Shown here in pieces: positions 27,623 to 39,303 of a stretch of 64,000 bases of DNA. The translations under genes and the position numbers were made by a program. Source of the stretch: Citrobacter sp. R56 (lineage in GTDB: Bacteria > Pseudomonadota > Gammaproteobacteria > Enterobacterales > Enterobacteriaceae); assembly GCF_016811995.1 (NCBI RefSeq), contig NZ_CP069159.1, forward strand, positions 2,604,001-2,668,000. The letters run 5' to 3'. The notes below the pieces were generated by a model. It was not told the DNA's origin and searched no databases. It saw only the letters and a list, made by a program, of their open reading frames with translations. Position 1 is the stretch's first letter. Each line of letters starts with the position of its first letter.

Positions 27623-27629
27623 ACCCATA

Positions 27630-27665
27630 AATAGCGCGTCCCTGCCCGAAAAAGGCCGCGCTATT
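27630..27665 (+). terminator. Hairpin after dhaM
   Basis: AATAGCGCG (27630-27638) pairs with CGCGCTATT (27657-27665). There is no T tract; it may act as a 3' stabiliser or a weak terminator before treA. Confidence 0.4.
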
Positions 27666-27802
27666 CATGTCATGCCCTACGGCGAGAAATGCCCGTGAGT
27701 TCCCAAAATGTCGGTTCAATCACGCGCAGAGGGCAATCGTGGACTAAGGTTTTCTCAAGGTAAATGCCGTTAACTCAGGCACACCGCTAAGGAGGAACCT
27801 CA

Positions 27803-29518
27803 ATGATAACCCCAGCTATTCGCCAACCAGGCGTATTGTCTTTCATGATTAAACTGGCTCTGACCGGGACGTTTCTGACGCTCGCCTCGTTGTCTGTACA
27901 TGCGGAAGAATCCAATGACAGTCTGCCGCAACCCCCGGATATTCTGCTGGGGCCGCTATTCAATGATGTGCAGACCGCCAAACTGTTCCCCGACCAGAAG
28001 ACGTTTGCCGACGCCGTTCCCAATAGCGATCCCCTGACGATCCTTGCCGATTATCGCATGCAAAAAAGTCAGTCTGGCTTCGATCTACGCCATTTTGTCG
28101 ACGTGAATTTTACGCTGCCCAAAGAGGGAGAAAAATACGTTCCTCCGGACGGACAATCGCTGCGTGAACATATTGACGGGCTGTGGCCGGTGTTGACCCG
28201 CTCGACAAAAAGCGCGGGGAAATGGGACTCTTTGCTGCCGCTGCCTGAGCCTTATGTCGTGCCCGGCGGACGTTTTCGGGAGATCTATTACTGGGATAGC
28301 TATTTCACGATGCTGGGACTGGCTGAAAGTGACCACTGGGATAAAGTCGCGAATATGGTCGCCAATTTCGGCTACGAGATTGACAGTTGGGGCCATATTC
28401 CCAACGGCAACCGCAGCTATTATTTAAGCCGTTCACAGCCCCCCTTCTTCGCGTTTATGGTGGAGTTGCTGGCGCAACATGAGGGCGATGACGCCCTGAA
28501 AAAATATCTGCCGCAGCTGCAAAAAGAGTATGCCTGGTGGATGGAGGGGGCAGAATCTCTTCAGCCGGGGCAACAACATAAGCGGGTAGTCAAACTCGAC
28601 GACGGCACGGTGTTGAACCGTTACTGGGATGAGCGTGACACGCCGCGTCCGGAATCCTGGGTAGAAGATATCGCCACCGCGAAGAGCAATCCGAATCGCC
28701 CGGCCACGGAAATTTATCGTGACCTGCGATCGGCTGCCGCCTCCGGCTGGGATTTTAGCTCACGCTGGATGGATGACCCGCAACAACTCAGCACCACCCG
28801 AACCACCAGTATCGTCCCTGTCGACCTCAATGCGCTGCTGTATAAAATGGAAAAAATTCTCGCCCGTGCCAGTAAAGCCGCAGGCGACGATGCCAAAGCC
28901 AGCCAGTACGAAACCCTCGCCAGCGCGAGACAAAAAGGAATCGAGGACCATCTGTGGAATGCACAAGAGGGGTGGTACGCTGACTACGATCTGAAGAGCA
29001 AGAAAGTCCGTAATCAGCTGACGGCGGCGACGCTGTTCCCGCTGTATGTGAATGCCGCGGCAAAAGATCGGGCCAGCAAAGTGGCGGCAGCAACTCAGGC
29101 GCATTTACTGCAACCTGGCGGCCTTGCCACGACCTCGGTGAAAAGCGGACAGCAGTGGGATGCCCCCAATGGTTGGGCGCCGTTACAGTGGGTCGCGACC
29201 GAAGGGTTACAAAATTATGGTCAGGATACGGTTGCCATGGACGTCAGCTGGCGTTTTCTGACCAATGTTCAACACACCTGGGAGCGAGAGAAAAAGCTGG
29301 TCGAGAAGTATGATGTCAGCAGCACCGGGACGGGCGGCGGCGGTGGCGAGTATCCGCTGCAGGATGGGTTTGGCTGGACTAACGGCGTAACCCTGAAAAT
29401 GCTCGATCTGATCTGCCCGAAAGAAAAACCGTGCGACAACGTCCCCGCTACGCGCCCCACGCCGACAGAGACCGTGCAGTCTGCGCCACAAAAACAGACC
29501 ACGCCCTCTACTCCGTAA
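27803..29518 (+). CDS. treA: Periplasmic trehalase TreA
   Basis: 571 residues, a GH37 trehalase. A signal peptide of about 34 residues ends in V-H-A. Signatures are present: [15 protein letters not shown] (154-168), [13 protein letters not shown] (451-463) and the Gly-rich [19 protein letters not shown]. The catalytic acid and base are D317 and E501, matching E. coli D312 and E496. It splits trehalose into two glucose molecules in the periplasm, under osmotic stress control in E. coli. AAGGAGG lies just before the start. The C-terminal Thr/Pro/Gln-rich tail after about 545 is variable. Confidence 0.96.
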   Translation: MITPAIRQPGVLSFMIKLALTGTFLTLASLSVHAEESNDSLPQPPDILLGPLFNDVQTAKLFPDQKTFADAVPNSDPLTILADYRMQKSQSGFDLRHFVDVNFTLPKEGEKYVPPDGQSLREHIDGLWPVLTRSTKSAGKWDSLLPLPEPYVVPGGRFREIYYWDSYFTMLGLAESDHWDKVANMVANFGYEIDSWGHIPNGNRSYYLSRSQPPFFAFMVELLAQHEGDDALKKYLPQLQKEYAWWMEGAESLQPGQQHKRVVKLDDGTVLNRYWDERDTPRPESWVEDIATAKSNPNRPATEIYRDLRSAAASGWDFSSRWMDDPQQLSTTRTTSIVPVDLNALLYKMEKILARASKAAGDDAKASQYETLASARQKGIEDHLWNAQEGWYADYDLKSKKVRNQLTAATLFPLYVNAAAKDRASKVAAATQAHLLQPGGLATTSVKSGQQWDAPNGWAPLQWVATEGLQNYGQDTVAMDVSWRFLTNVQHTWEREKKLVEKYDVSSTGTGGGGGEYPLQDGFGWTNGVTLKMLDLICPKEKPCDNVPATRPTPTETVQSAPQKQTTPSTP

Positions 29519-29526
29519 ACAGGATG

Positions 29527-29558
29527 AAATGACCCGGCAGAACGCCGGGTCATTTTTT
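29527..29558. terminator. Bidirectional terminator between treA and the receptor gene
   Basis: AAATGACCCGGC (29527-29538) and GCCGGGTCATTT (29544-29555) form a perfect 12-bp stem with T runs on both sides; it can serve both convergent genes. Confidence 0.9.
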
Positions 29559-29559
29559 A

Positions 29560-31665
29560 TCAGAAACTGTAGCTCGCACCGACCTGCACCGTGCGATCGC
29601 GACCGATCCAGCAGTTGGTGCTGTCATAACAGCTGAAGGTCTCTTTGTTGGTGATGTTCTGCGCGCTGGCTTTCAACGTGACGCCAGTCAGCGACGGCAA
29701 CGCTTCTCCCAGACGATACGACACGGCCATGTCGTACTGCGTGGTGCCGCCAAGCTTACCCCCTTTGTTATCCGGCGAGATCTCCATCGGCCCGGTATAA
29801 CGTGCCCCGGTGCCAATGGTCAGCCCTCGCAGAACCGTCTCATCAAAGGTGTAGTCGCCCCACAGGTTAAACGCGTTTTCGGGTACCTGCGTCGGGCGTT
29901 TACCTTCGTACGTCTCATCTTCGGTATTGATGGCATGGGTATAGGCGTAGTTGGCGATCAGCGTGATGTTATCCGCCGGGCGGCTCACGACAGACACCTC
30001 AGCCCCTTTCGACTCTATCTCGCCAGTCTGACGGTAATCCCAGGTTGGCGTGGCGGAGAGAACGTTTTTCTGGCGAATGTTGAACACCGAGGCGGTTAAG
30101 GTGGTGGCATATTCTGCCAGCAGGTATTTCACCCCGCCCTCAACCTGCTTGCTGGTGGTCGGCTTCACATCTTTTGCCGTCAATGTGCCTTGTGGCGAAA
30201 TCGGCTTAAAACCTTCGGAGTAGCTGATAAACGGGGAGATGCCATTTTCGAAGGCATACAGCGCACCAAGACGTTTGGTTACGCGATCCTGCGAGATCCA
30301 TGTTTTCTCGCCATTTTGCATATCATCCGTGGTCGTGGAGCGGTAGTCGTCGTACCGCACGCTCGCCAACAGATTCAGCCCGCCAAACTCCACCTGATCC
30401 TGCAAATAGTAACCATTCTGCTGGTAGGAGAGACGGTTTTTCTGCGCGGTATAAAGCCCGAGTTCATCGCTGTGAATTTGATGATAGTTCGGATCGCGCA
30501 TATCGATCCCTGGCGTGTTGCTGGCATAACGATACAAGTAATGGCTATCGAGTTTTTGGTAGTCAAAACCCGCCAGCAAATGGTGTTTCCAGTCACCCAG
30601 CTCAAGGGTTTTGGTCACCTGGTTGTCAATATTAAAGCTCTTCAGATCTTCATCGGTGGTGTAGGCAAAACGGTTTAACTCCCACACCGGATTCGTGCCA
30701 TTCCCGGTTGAGTAGACGCTGCGCTGATGGGTATCGACATCAAAATAGCGGGCTTTCTGCGTAAAGCCCCAGCCGCTGTCAAACTGGTGTTCAAAACTGT
30801 ACCCCAGCATCCATTGCCGCTGTTTGAAACCGCTCCACTCGTCCCCGGCATAGTCACGGGAATCGGCATACCCTGAGCGCAAATAGGCAATGGGCAGCGG
30901 GTTGGAAGGCGACAACGACGGCGTGTTCTGCGCCAGCGCATCGATGGTCAGGCGCGTTTTATTATCCGGCTGCCAGGTGACTGAGGGCGCCACCAGATAG
31001 TTCTCATAACGGGTGGTGTGCGGCTGATCGTCGCCTTCCGTCGCTTTGCCCAGCAGACGGTAATTCCAGTCGCTGTCGCTGATTTGCCCGGTCGAATCCA
31101 GATAACCCTCTTTCAGATTGCGGGTCCCGGTCGTAAAGCCCATTTCCGTTTTTTGTTCTGCTTGCGGCTTTTTCCCCTGGATGTTAACCAGCCCGCCAGG
31201 CGATCCATTCCCATAAAGCACCGATGCCGGACCTTTCAGAATATCCACGCTTTCAATCATCAGGGGATCGATCCGCGCTTTGGTATTGCCGGTCACGTTA
31301 TAGGGGAGTTGTAAGCCGTTGTAGTACTCCTGCTCGACCGTAAAGCCACGAATTTTGTACTCGCTCATGTACGAAGTACTGCCCCGCACTTCCGTGGATA
31401 CGCCCGGTGCGTAACGTAAGATCTCATTCACCGAGTTCGCGTGGCGCTGCTCGATCTCTTTACTGTCGATGGTGTTAATGACCTGCGGCGTTTTGCTTTC
31501 CGGCACAGCCGACTTGGTGGCGCTGTTGGTCCAGGCGGGCAGCAGACTCTCCTGCCCGGCGGCCGTCACGACAATTGTTGATTCTTCGGCATAAGAAGGG
31601 AGTGTCAGTGCCAGGGTGATACATCCAGAGAGTGCGCGCAATGTAAAACAACGGGTGGTTTTCAT
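29560..31665 (-). CDS. TonB-dependent siderophore receptor (FhuA/FoxA/FhuE type)
   Basis: 701 residues from the ATG at 31665. After a signal peptide ending S-Y-A, a TonB box (ESTIVVTA) is followed by a plug domain (VPESKTPQVINTIDSKEI; ILKGPASVLYGNGSPGGLVN) and a 22-strand-type barrel ending in the aromatic SYSF. The C-terminal disulfide loop CYDSTNC-W-IGRDRT resembles FhuA and FoxA, so a hydroxamate such as ferrioxamine or ferrichrome is the likely ligand; coprogen is possible. The gene stands alone, without permease genes. A Fur box is at 31694. It has no counterpart at this position in E. coli K-12. The frame extends 11 codons further up into the Fur box, so the later ATG is preferred although its ribosome site is weak. 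Confidence 0.85.
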   Translation of the reverse strand: MKTTRCFTLRALSGCITLALTLPSYAEESTIVVTAAGQESLLPAWTNSATKSAVPESKTPQVINTIDSKEIEQRHANSVNEILRYAPGVSTEVRGSTSYMSEYKIRGFTVEQEYYNGLQLPYNVTGNTKARIDPLMIESVDILKGPASVLYGNGSPGGLVNIQGKKPQAEQKTEMGFTTGTRNLKEGYLDSTGQISDSDWNYRLLGKATEGDDQPHTTRYENYLVAPSVTWQPDNKTRLTIDALAQNTPSLSPSNPLPIAYLRSGYADSRDYAGDEWSGFKQRQWMLGYSFEHQFDSGWGFTQKARYFDVDTHQRSVYSTGNGTNPVWELNRFAYTTDEDLKSFNIDNQVTKTLELGDWKHHLLAGFDYQKLDSHYLYRYASNTPGIDMRDPNYHQIHSDELGLYTAQKNRLSYQQNGYYLQDQVEFGGLNLLASVRYDDYRSTTTDDMQNGEKTWISQDRVTKRLGALYAFENGISPFISYSEGFKPISPQGTLTAKDVKPTTSKQVEGGVKYLLAEYATTLTASVFNIRQKNVLSATPTWDYRQTGEIESKGAEVSVVSRPADNITLIANYAYTHAINTEDETYEGKRPTQVPENAFNLWGDYTFDETVLRGLTIGTGARYTGPMEISPDNKGGKLGGTTQYDMAVSYRLGEALPSLTGVTLKASAQNITNKETFSCYDSTNCWIGRDRTVQVGASYSF

Positions 31666-31693
31666 GGGTGAATTATTATATGAGAAATGGAAC

Positions 31694-31712
31694 GACAATT
31701 ATTCGCATTTTC
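31694..31712 (-). promoter_or_regulatory. Fur box upstream of the TonB-dependent receptor
   Basis: GAAAATGCGAATAATTGTC (minus strand) matches the 19-bp Fur consensus at 14 positions and lies about 30 bp before the chosen start, consistent with iron repression. Confidence 0.62.
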
Positions 31713-31773
31713 ATTAACAAATCAAGCGTTCCTTCCCCCTTTACATTCACGTAGTTACGGAACCTGCACAAAG

Positions 31774-31798
31774 AAAAACGGCCCCCGCAGGAGCCGTT
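31774..31798 (-). terminator. Terminator after ymgE
   Basis: On the minus strand AACGGC pairs with GCCGTT across a G/C-rich loop, followed by TTTTTC; it starts four bases after the ymgE stop. Confidence 0.8.
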
Positions 31799-31801
31799 CT
31801 G

Positions 31802-32056
31802 TTAATTTCGCCGCAGGAGTCGAAAGACGCCCAGCACAAGAATCGCACCAACGACGGCCACCAGGAAACTATTCAAATTGAATCCACTGATACTGCCGCC
31901 AATGCCAAACATGGTCGCCAACCATCCACCGACAACTGCACCCACGATACCGAGAATGCAGGTCAGGAAAAAACCTCCACCATCACGGCCCGGCATGATC
32001 AGTTTGGCGATAACACCTGCAATCAGACCAAAAACAATCCAGGCAATAATTCCCAT
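31802..32056 (-). CDS. ymgE: GlsB/YeaQ/YmgE-family membrane protein YmgE
   Basis: 84 residues, three hydrophobic segments, signature IMPGRDGGGFFLTCILGIVG. It aligns almost fully with E. coli YmgE and is clearly a paralog of yeaQ (15.1 kb), differing mainly in the loop after residue 50 and the C-terminus LLRRN. Function unknown; expression under stress is common in the family. Confidence 0.93.
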   Translation of the reverse strand: MGIIAWIVFGLIAGVIAKLIMPGRDGGGFFLTCILGIVGAVVGGWLATMFGIGGSISGFNLNSFLVAVVGAILVLGVFRLLRRN

Positions 32057-32193
32057 TTTCAGGCCCTCTTTCCAGTGAACGCATGCGCAAGACGTTCTTG
32101 CACTCGCACCCTAAGTATAGGCAAGCCACGATTCTGCGCTTTTGGACGCCGCCTTAATTCGTTCAGTTTGAAAAAAAATTTCACCCATTTGTA

Positions 32194-32220
32194 TTAAGTT
32201 CTGTCGCGTAATGCCGATAA
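32194..32220 (+). promoter_or_regulatory. Flagellar sigma-28 (FliA) promoter of ycgR
   Basis: TTAAGTTC (32194-32201), an 11-base spacer, then a perfect GCCGATAA (32213-32220): a class 3 flagellar promoter. Transcription would begin near 32227, 32 bp before the ycgR start. Confidence 0.9.
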
Positions 32221-32258
32221 CTGACGACAGTCTGTCAGGTATCCAGGAGTCATTAGGC

Positions 32259-32993
32259 GTGAGTCATTACCATGAGCAGTTCCTGAAACAAAATCCATTG
32301 GCGGTGTTAGGCGTTCTTCGAGACCTCAATAAGAATCAGGTTCCGTTACGCATTTCGTGGTCAGGAGGCCAGCTCATCAGCAAAATTCTCGCGGTCAGCC
32401 CGGAGAGTCTGGTGATGGATTTCGGCAGTCAGGAGAATGAAAACCTTGCGGCTCAGCGCGCCAGACAAATAACCATTACCGCCGAAACGCAGGGCGCGAA
32501 AGTCGAATTTACGCTACCGCAGCTGCAGAGCGGTGAATACCAGCAGCTTCCGGCGTTTATCACTGCGCTACCGCCCGCCCTGTGGTTCGTACAACGACGC
32601 GAATATTTCCGTATCTGCGCCCCGCTGCATCCTCCCTACGTCTGCTCAGCAAAAATGCCGGACAACAGCACGCTGCGTTTTCGCTTATTCGACCTCTCTC
32701 TCGGGGGAATGGGCGCATTGCTGGAAGGCGCCAAACCCGAAGGGTTAAAAGAGGGAATGCGATTTTCTCAGATTGAACTCAACATGGGCGAATGGGGAAT
32801 TTTCCATTTTGACGCGCAGCTCATCTCGATTAGCGAGCGTAAAGTGATCGACGGGAAAAATGAAACGATCACCACTCCCCGCCTGAGTCTGCGTTTTCTT
32901 AACGTCAGCCCGGCGGTGGAGCGGCAATTACAGCGGATTATCTTTTCGCTGGAGCGCGAAGCGCGGGAAAAAGCGAATAAAGTGCGCGAGTAA
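32259..32993 (+). CDS. ycgR: c-di-GMP-binding flagellar brake protein YcgR
   Basis: 244 residues from the GTG at 32259 (AGGAG upstream), equal to E. coli YcgR. N-terminal YcgR domain to about 105, then PilZ with the c-di-GMP-binding RREYFR (113-118) and DLSLGG (145-150). When c-di-GMP rises it binds the flagellar motor and slows swimming. The FliA promoter at 32194 starts transcription downstream of the alternative ATG at 32211, which excludes that start. It is the effector for the cyclases encoded at 5.6-14.8 kb. Confidence 0.96.
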   Translation: MSHYHEQFLKQNPLAVLGVLRDLNKNQVPLRISWSGGQLISKILAVSPESLVMDFGSQENENLAAQRARQITITAETQGAKVEFTLPQLQSGEYQQLPAFITALPPALWFVQRREYFRICAPLHPPYVCSAKMPDNSTLRFRLFDLSLGGMGALLEGAKPEGLKEGMRFSQIELNMGEWGIFHFDAQLISISERKVIDGKNETITTPRLSLRFLNVSPAVERQLQRIIFSLEREAREKANKVRE

Positions 32994-33005
32994 CATCAAC
33001 CCCGG

Positions 33006-33617
33006 TTACATGGCATTCAGCGCTTGCTGAAGTTTCCAGATATAGCGCGGTGCCTGTGGCGCAGGATGGTTATCGGCAACATGTTCGATAAACTCATCAG
33101 GGTCAAGATCGTTGATCTTGCTGATCGCTTTTTTCCTGTCAGAGGAGAAGGTACGCAGCAGCGCGCCGGCCCCGTTCGCATAAGAAACCACCAGTGCATA
33201 TTGCATCACCTGCGGATCTTCGATGCCGGCAAGCGGCCCGTTCTCCAGAATGCTCAGATAGGCGGCGCCCATGGAGATATTACGTTCCGGGTTTTTCAAC
33301 TCGCTGGTCGACGGCTCGCCGCTCCACCCCATCCGGCGATAGACATCCCGTCCGGAAGTAGAAGCTTTCAACTGCATCAATCCTACGGCATTCGATTTAC
33401 TGACCGCATTGGGGTTACCGCCGGATTCAATCGCGATAATCGCGGTGATAAGCTTCGGGTCCACGCCCCAGGCCGCACCGGCTTTTTCGCTGATCGGCAT
33501 CCATTGCATCGCGCGTTTGACCGGAACTTCCGCATTCCAGGGCGGATTTTTATAATCCTGCTTTGAACTACAACCCGCCAGTAACACGATTAAAAAAGCA
33601 AACCATCTCAATTTCAC
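33006..33617 (-). CDS. emtA: Membrane-bound lytic endotransglycosylase EmtA (MltE)
   Basis: 203 residues from the GTG at 33617 (AGGATAG upstream). Lipobox L-L-A-G-C gives Cys16 as lipid attachment; the SLT-type catalytic Glu is E64 in [11 protein letters not shown]. The enzyme cleaves the glycan strand inside peptidoglycan, producing 1,6-anhydro ends, from the outer membrane. The match to E. coli is nearly complete. A 30-codon upstream extension is discounted. It converges on ycgR with 12 bp between the ends. Confidence 0.95.
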   Translation of the reverse strand: MKLRWFAFLIVLLAGCSSKQDYKNPPWNAEVPVKRAMQWMPISEKAGAAWGVDPKLITAIIAIESGGNPNAVSKSNAVGLMQLKASTSGRDVYRRMGWSGEPSTSELKNPERNISMGAAYLSILENGPLAGIEDPQVMQYALVVSYANGAGALLRTFSSDRKKAISKINDLDPDEFIEHVADNHPAPQAPRYIWKLQQALNAM

Positions 33618-33684
33618 TTCGTCTATCCTTTTAGCCGGAATCCATCGTTGAGGTGACAACAACACAACGTTGCGCTGAAACTTC

Positions 33685-33717
33685 AGCAGGCCGGATAAGC
33701 AAGGCACTACCCGGCAA
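33685..33717. repeat. Possible REP fragment between emtA and ldcA
   Basis: AGGCCGGATAAGC...CACTACCCGGC resembles a degenerate REP palindrome in the 160-bp divergent gap. The promoters of both genes should lie around it. Confidence 0.4.
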
Positions 33718-33777
33718 AACGTTCTAATATATGCGGCATGATATACATTTGCATTCTATTGTCAGCAAGGAATTGCC

Positions 33778-34692
33778 ATGTCTTTGTTTCATTTAATTGC
33801 TCCATCGGGCTACTGCATCAACCAACAAGCCGCATTACGCGGGCTTACGCGTCTTAGGGAAACGGGGCATCAGGTGAATAACGCCTCGGTCATCCATCGC
33901 CGTGAACAGCGCTTTGCCGGAACGGAAGCAGAACGCCTGGCTGACGTGAATTCCCTCGCCAGCCTGACCACTGCCGATACCATTGTGATGCCGGTGCGTG
34001 GCGGTTACGGCGCCAGCCGTTTGCTGGAGAACATTGACTGGCAGGCCCTGACGGCCCGACAACAGCACAACCCGTTACTGATCTGCGGGCACAGCGACTT
34101 TACCGCCATTCAGTCCGGTTTACTCGCCCAGGGTAACGTCATCACCTTTAGCGGCCCAATGCTGGCGGCTAACTTTGGCGCTGAAGAAATGAACGCCTTC
34201 ACGGAATACCATTTCTGGCTCGCGCTACGCAACGCGCAATATACCGTGGAGTGGCAAGGTCAGGGGCCAGCCTGTCAGACCGAAGGGACGCTGTGGGGCG
34301 GCAATCTGGCGATGCTGATTTCGCTCATCGGCACACCGTGGATGCCGAAAATTGAAAACGGCATACTGGTGCTGGAAGACATTAATGAGCATCCTTTCCG
34401 CGTTGAGCGTATGCTGTTGCAACTGCTTGATGCCGGTATTTTAAACCGGCAAAACGCGATTGTACTGGGCAGCTTTAGCGGCAGTACGCCAAACGAGTAT
34501 GATGCGGGTTACGATCTCGACGCGGTTTACGCCTTTTTGCGCTCACGTCTGTCTGTGCCGCTGATTACTGGCCTGGATTTTGGTCATGAGCAACGCACCG
34601 TAACGCTGCCATTAGGCGCACATGCGGTGCTGAAAAATACAAAAGAAACTACCCAACTCACGATATCGGGTCACCCCGTACTCAAATCGTAA
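33778..34692 (+). CDS. ldcA: Murein tetrapeptide (L,D-) carboxypeptidase LdcA
   Basis: 304 residues, E. coli length. S66-family serine peptidase: nucleophile S106 in CGHSDFTA, Glu in LVLEDINEHPFRVERM and His in TGLDFGHEQRTVTLPLG. In the cytosol it removes the terminal D-Ala from recycled murein tetrapeptides. The neighbouring emtA produces the muropeptides that enter this route, so the pair has a common theme. Start ATG with AAGGAATT upstream. Confidence 0.96.
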   Translation: MSLFHLIAPSGYCINQQAALRGLTRLRETGHQVNNASVIHRREQRFAGTEAERLADVNSLASLTTADTIVMPVRGGYGASRLLENIDWQALTARQQHNPLLICGHSDFTAIQSGLLAQGNVITFSGPMLAANFGAEEMNAFTEYHFWLALRNAQYTVEWQGQGPACQTEGTLWGGNLAMLISLIGTPWMPKIENGILVLEDINEHPFRVERMLLQLLDAGILNRQNAIVLGSFSGSTPNEYDAGYDLDAVYAFLRSRLSVPLITGLDFGHEQRTVTLPLGAHAVLKNTKETTQLTISGHPVLKS

Positions 34693-34793
34693 AAAAACCG
34701 GTCCGAAAGTGCAGAGCCTGACCCGTCAGGCTTTCAGCAACACGCTGTTTCTGTCGTTTTTGTGTTAGGGTTTATTATTAAGAAACAGCGTAA

Positions 34794-36545
<1,752 letters not shown>

Positions 36546-36556
36546 CGACGCAACAT

Positions 36557-36584
36557 GCCGGATACGCCCAAGGCGTTATCCGGC
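36557..36584. repeat. REP palindrome between cvrA and dadX
   Basis: GCCGGATACGCC and GGCGTTATCCGGC form a standard REP hairpin in the 50-bp gap between the two convergent genes. Confidence 0.8.
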
Positions 36585-36595
36585 AGAACATTAAG

Positions 36596-37666
36596 TTACA
36601 CTGTCACTACTGGCACGCGTAACGCTAACGCGCACATCAGCTCATAACCTACCGTGCCTGCTGCAGAGGCGACATCGTCAATTTTCACCTCTTTGCCCCA
36701 CAGCTCCACCGGCGTGCCAATCCCCGCCTGCGGACACGGCGTCAGATCCACCGCCAGCATATCCATCGATACCGTCCCCACCGTTCCGGTACGGACACCG
36801 TCGACGAGGACGGGGGTTCCGCTCGGCGCATGGCGCGGATAGCCGTCCGCATAACCGGCAGCGACAATGCCAATGCGTTGTTCGCCACGGGCGGTATAGC
36901 GCCCGCCGTACCCCACCCGGTCGCCCGCTTTCAGGGTCTGTACGCCAATGATTTCGCTGCGAAGGGTCATCACCGGCTTCAGCCCGGTATTGGCGATATC
37001 CTGCCACTTTCCTGACGGTGATGCGCCATACAGAATGATACCCGGGCGCACCCAGTCAAAATGGGCCTCAGGATGCCATAGCGTGGCCGCCGAGTTTGAC
37101 AACGAGCGACGACATTCCAGTCCTTCCGTGGCCTGAGATACCCGGGCCATGGCGTCACGGATGCCGTCCGGATGCTCGGCATCCGCAAAGTGCGACATCA
37201 GCGTCAGTTCGCCGACATTCGGCAACGCACGCAGTTGCTGCCAAACGGTTTGCACTCTTTCCGGCAGGAATCCCAATCGGTTCATGCCGGTATTGACCTT
37301 CAGATAGACATCCAGCGGCGCGTTTAATCGGGCATTCTGTAGCGCTTTTAGCTGCCAGTTGCTGTGCACGCTGGTTGTCAGACGATATTTGTCGTACAAC
37401 GCCAGATCCTCTGCGTGGAAAAAGCCTTCCAGCATCAGAATTGGCCCCTTCCAGCCGCGTTCCCGCAGGGTGACCGCTTCCTCCAGATTGAGCAGGGCAA
37501 AGCCGTCAGTCGCGCCCAAAGCCGACCAGACGCGATCAATGCCATGCCCATACGCATTGGCCTTTACCACCGACCAGATACGGGAGTTCGGTGCTGCCTG
37601 GCGCGCAATCCCCAGGTTTTGTTTCATCGCCTGCAGGTCAAGGCTGGCCAGTATAGGACGAGTCAT
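36596..37666 (-). CDS. dadX: Catabolic alanine racemase DadX
   Basis: 356 residues. PLP lysine is K35 in VVKANAYGHG, and the second catalytic base Tyr is in RVGYGGRYTA. It converts L-Ala to D-Ala for oxidation by DadA. It follows dadA by 12 bp on the same strand and should be in the dadAX operon, induced by alanine through Lrp and activated by CRP in E. coli. Confidence 0.96.
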   Translation of the reverse strand: MTRPILASLDLQAMKQNLGIARQAAPNSRIWSVVKANAYGHGIDRVWSALGATDGFALLNLEEAVTLRERGWKGPILMLEGFFHAEDLALYDKYRLTTSVHSNWQLKALQNARLNAPLDVYLKVNTGMNRLGFLPERVQTVWQQLRALPNVGELTLMSHFADAEHPDGIRDAMARVSQATEGLECRRSLSNSAATLWHPEAHFDWVRPGIILYGASPSGKWQDIANTGLKPVMTLRSEIIGVQTLKAGDRVGYGGRYTARGEQRIGIVAAGYADGYPRHAPSGTPVLVDGVRTGTVGTVSMDMLAVDLTPCPQAGIGTPVELWGKEVKIDDVASAAGTVGYELMCALALRVPVVTV

Positions 37667-37678
37667 CCGGATTCCTTA

Positions 37679-39013
<1,335 letters not shown>

Positions 39014-39069
39014 CTAATTACATCTTGATAACTCAGATGAAAATATTATTCAACATATGGCTTTTTTAT

Positions 39070-39085
39070 GGTGACGTATCTCACA
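39070..39085 (-). promoter_or_regulatory. CRP site upstream of dadA
   Basis: GGTGA-N6-TCACA is a 9-of-10 match to the CRP core (TGTGA-N6-TCACA). It lies in the dadA-ycgB divergent region, on the side expected for CRP activation of dadAX. The rest of the 326-bp gap shows no certain element; Lrp sites are too degenerate to call. Confidence 0.7.
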
Positions 39086-39303
39086 TATGTCTCTTGTGTC
39101 AGGCATATTGCTGGTTTGGGATCTCCTGCTGCGCGTCATTTTTATCCAGCATAAAATGCTGTAGCACCTGCGTTATACGGCATCCCAATAACGTGAAATC
39201 GCAAAGAAAAATTTTCCTCACCAGCACGCTTTTTAACACGGTGTTCTATGCTTGAGATGAGGTGCTCCAGACAGAGAGCGCCGCTAACAATGAGGGTGCG
39301 CGA

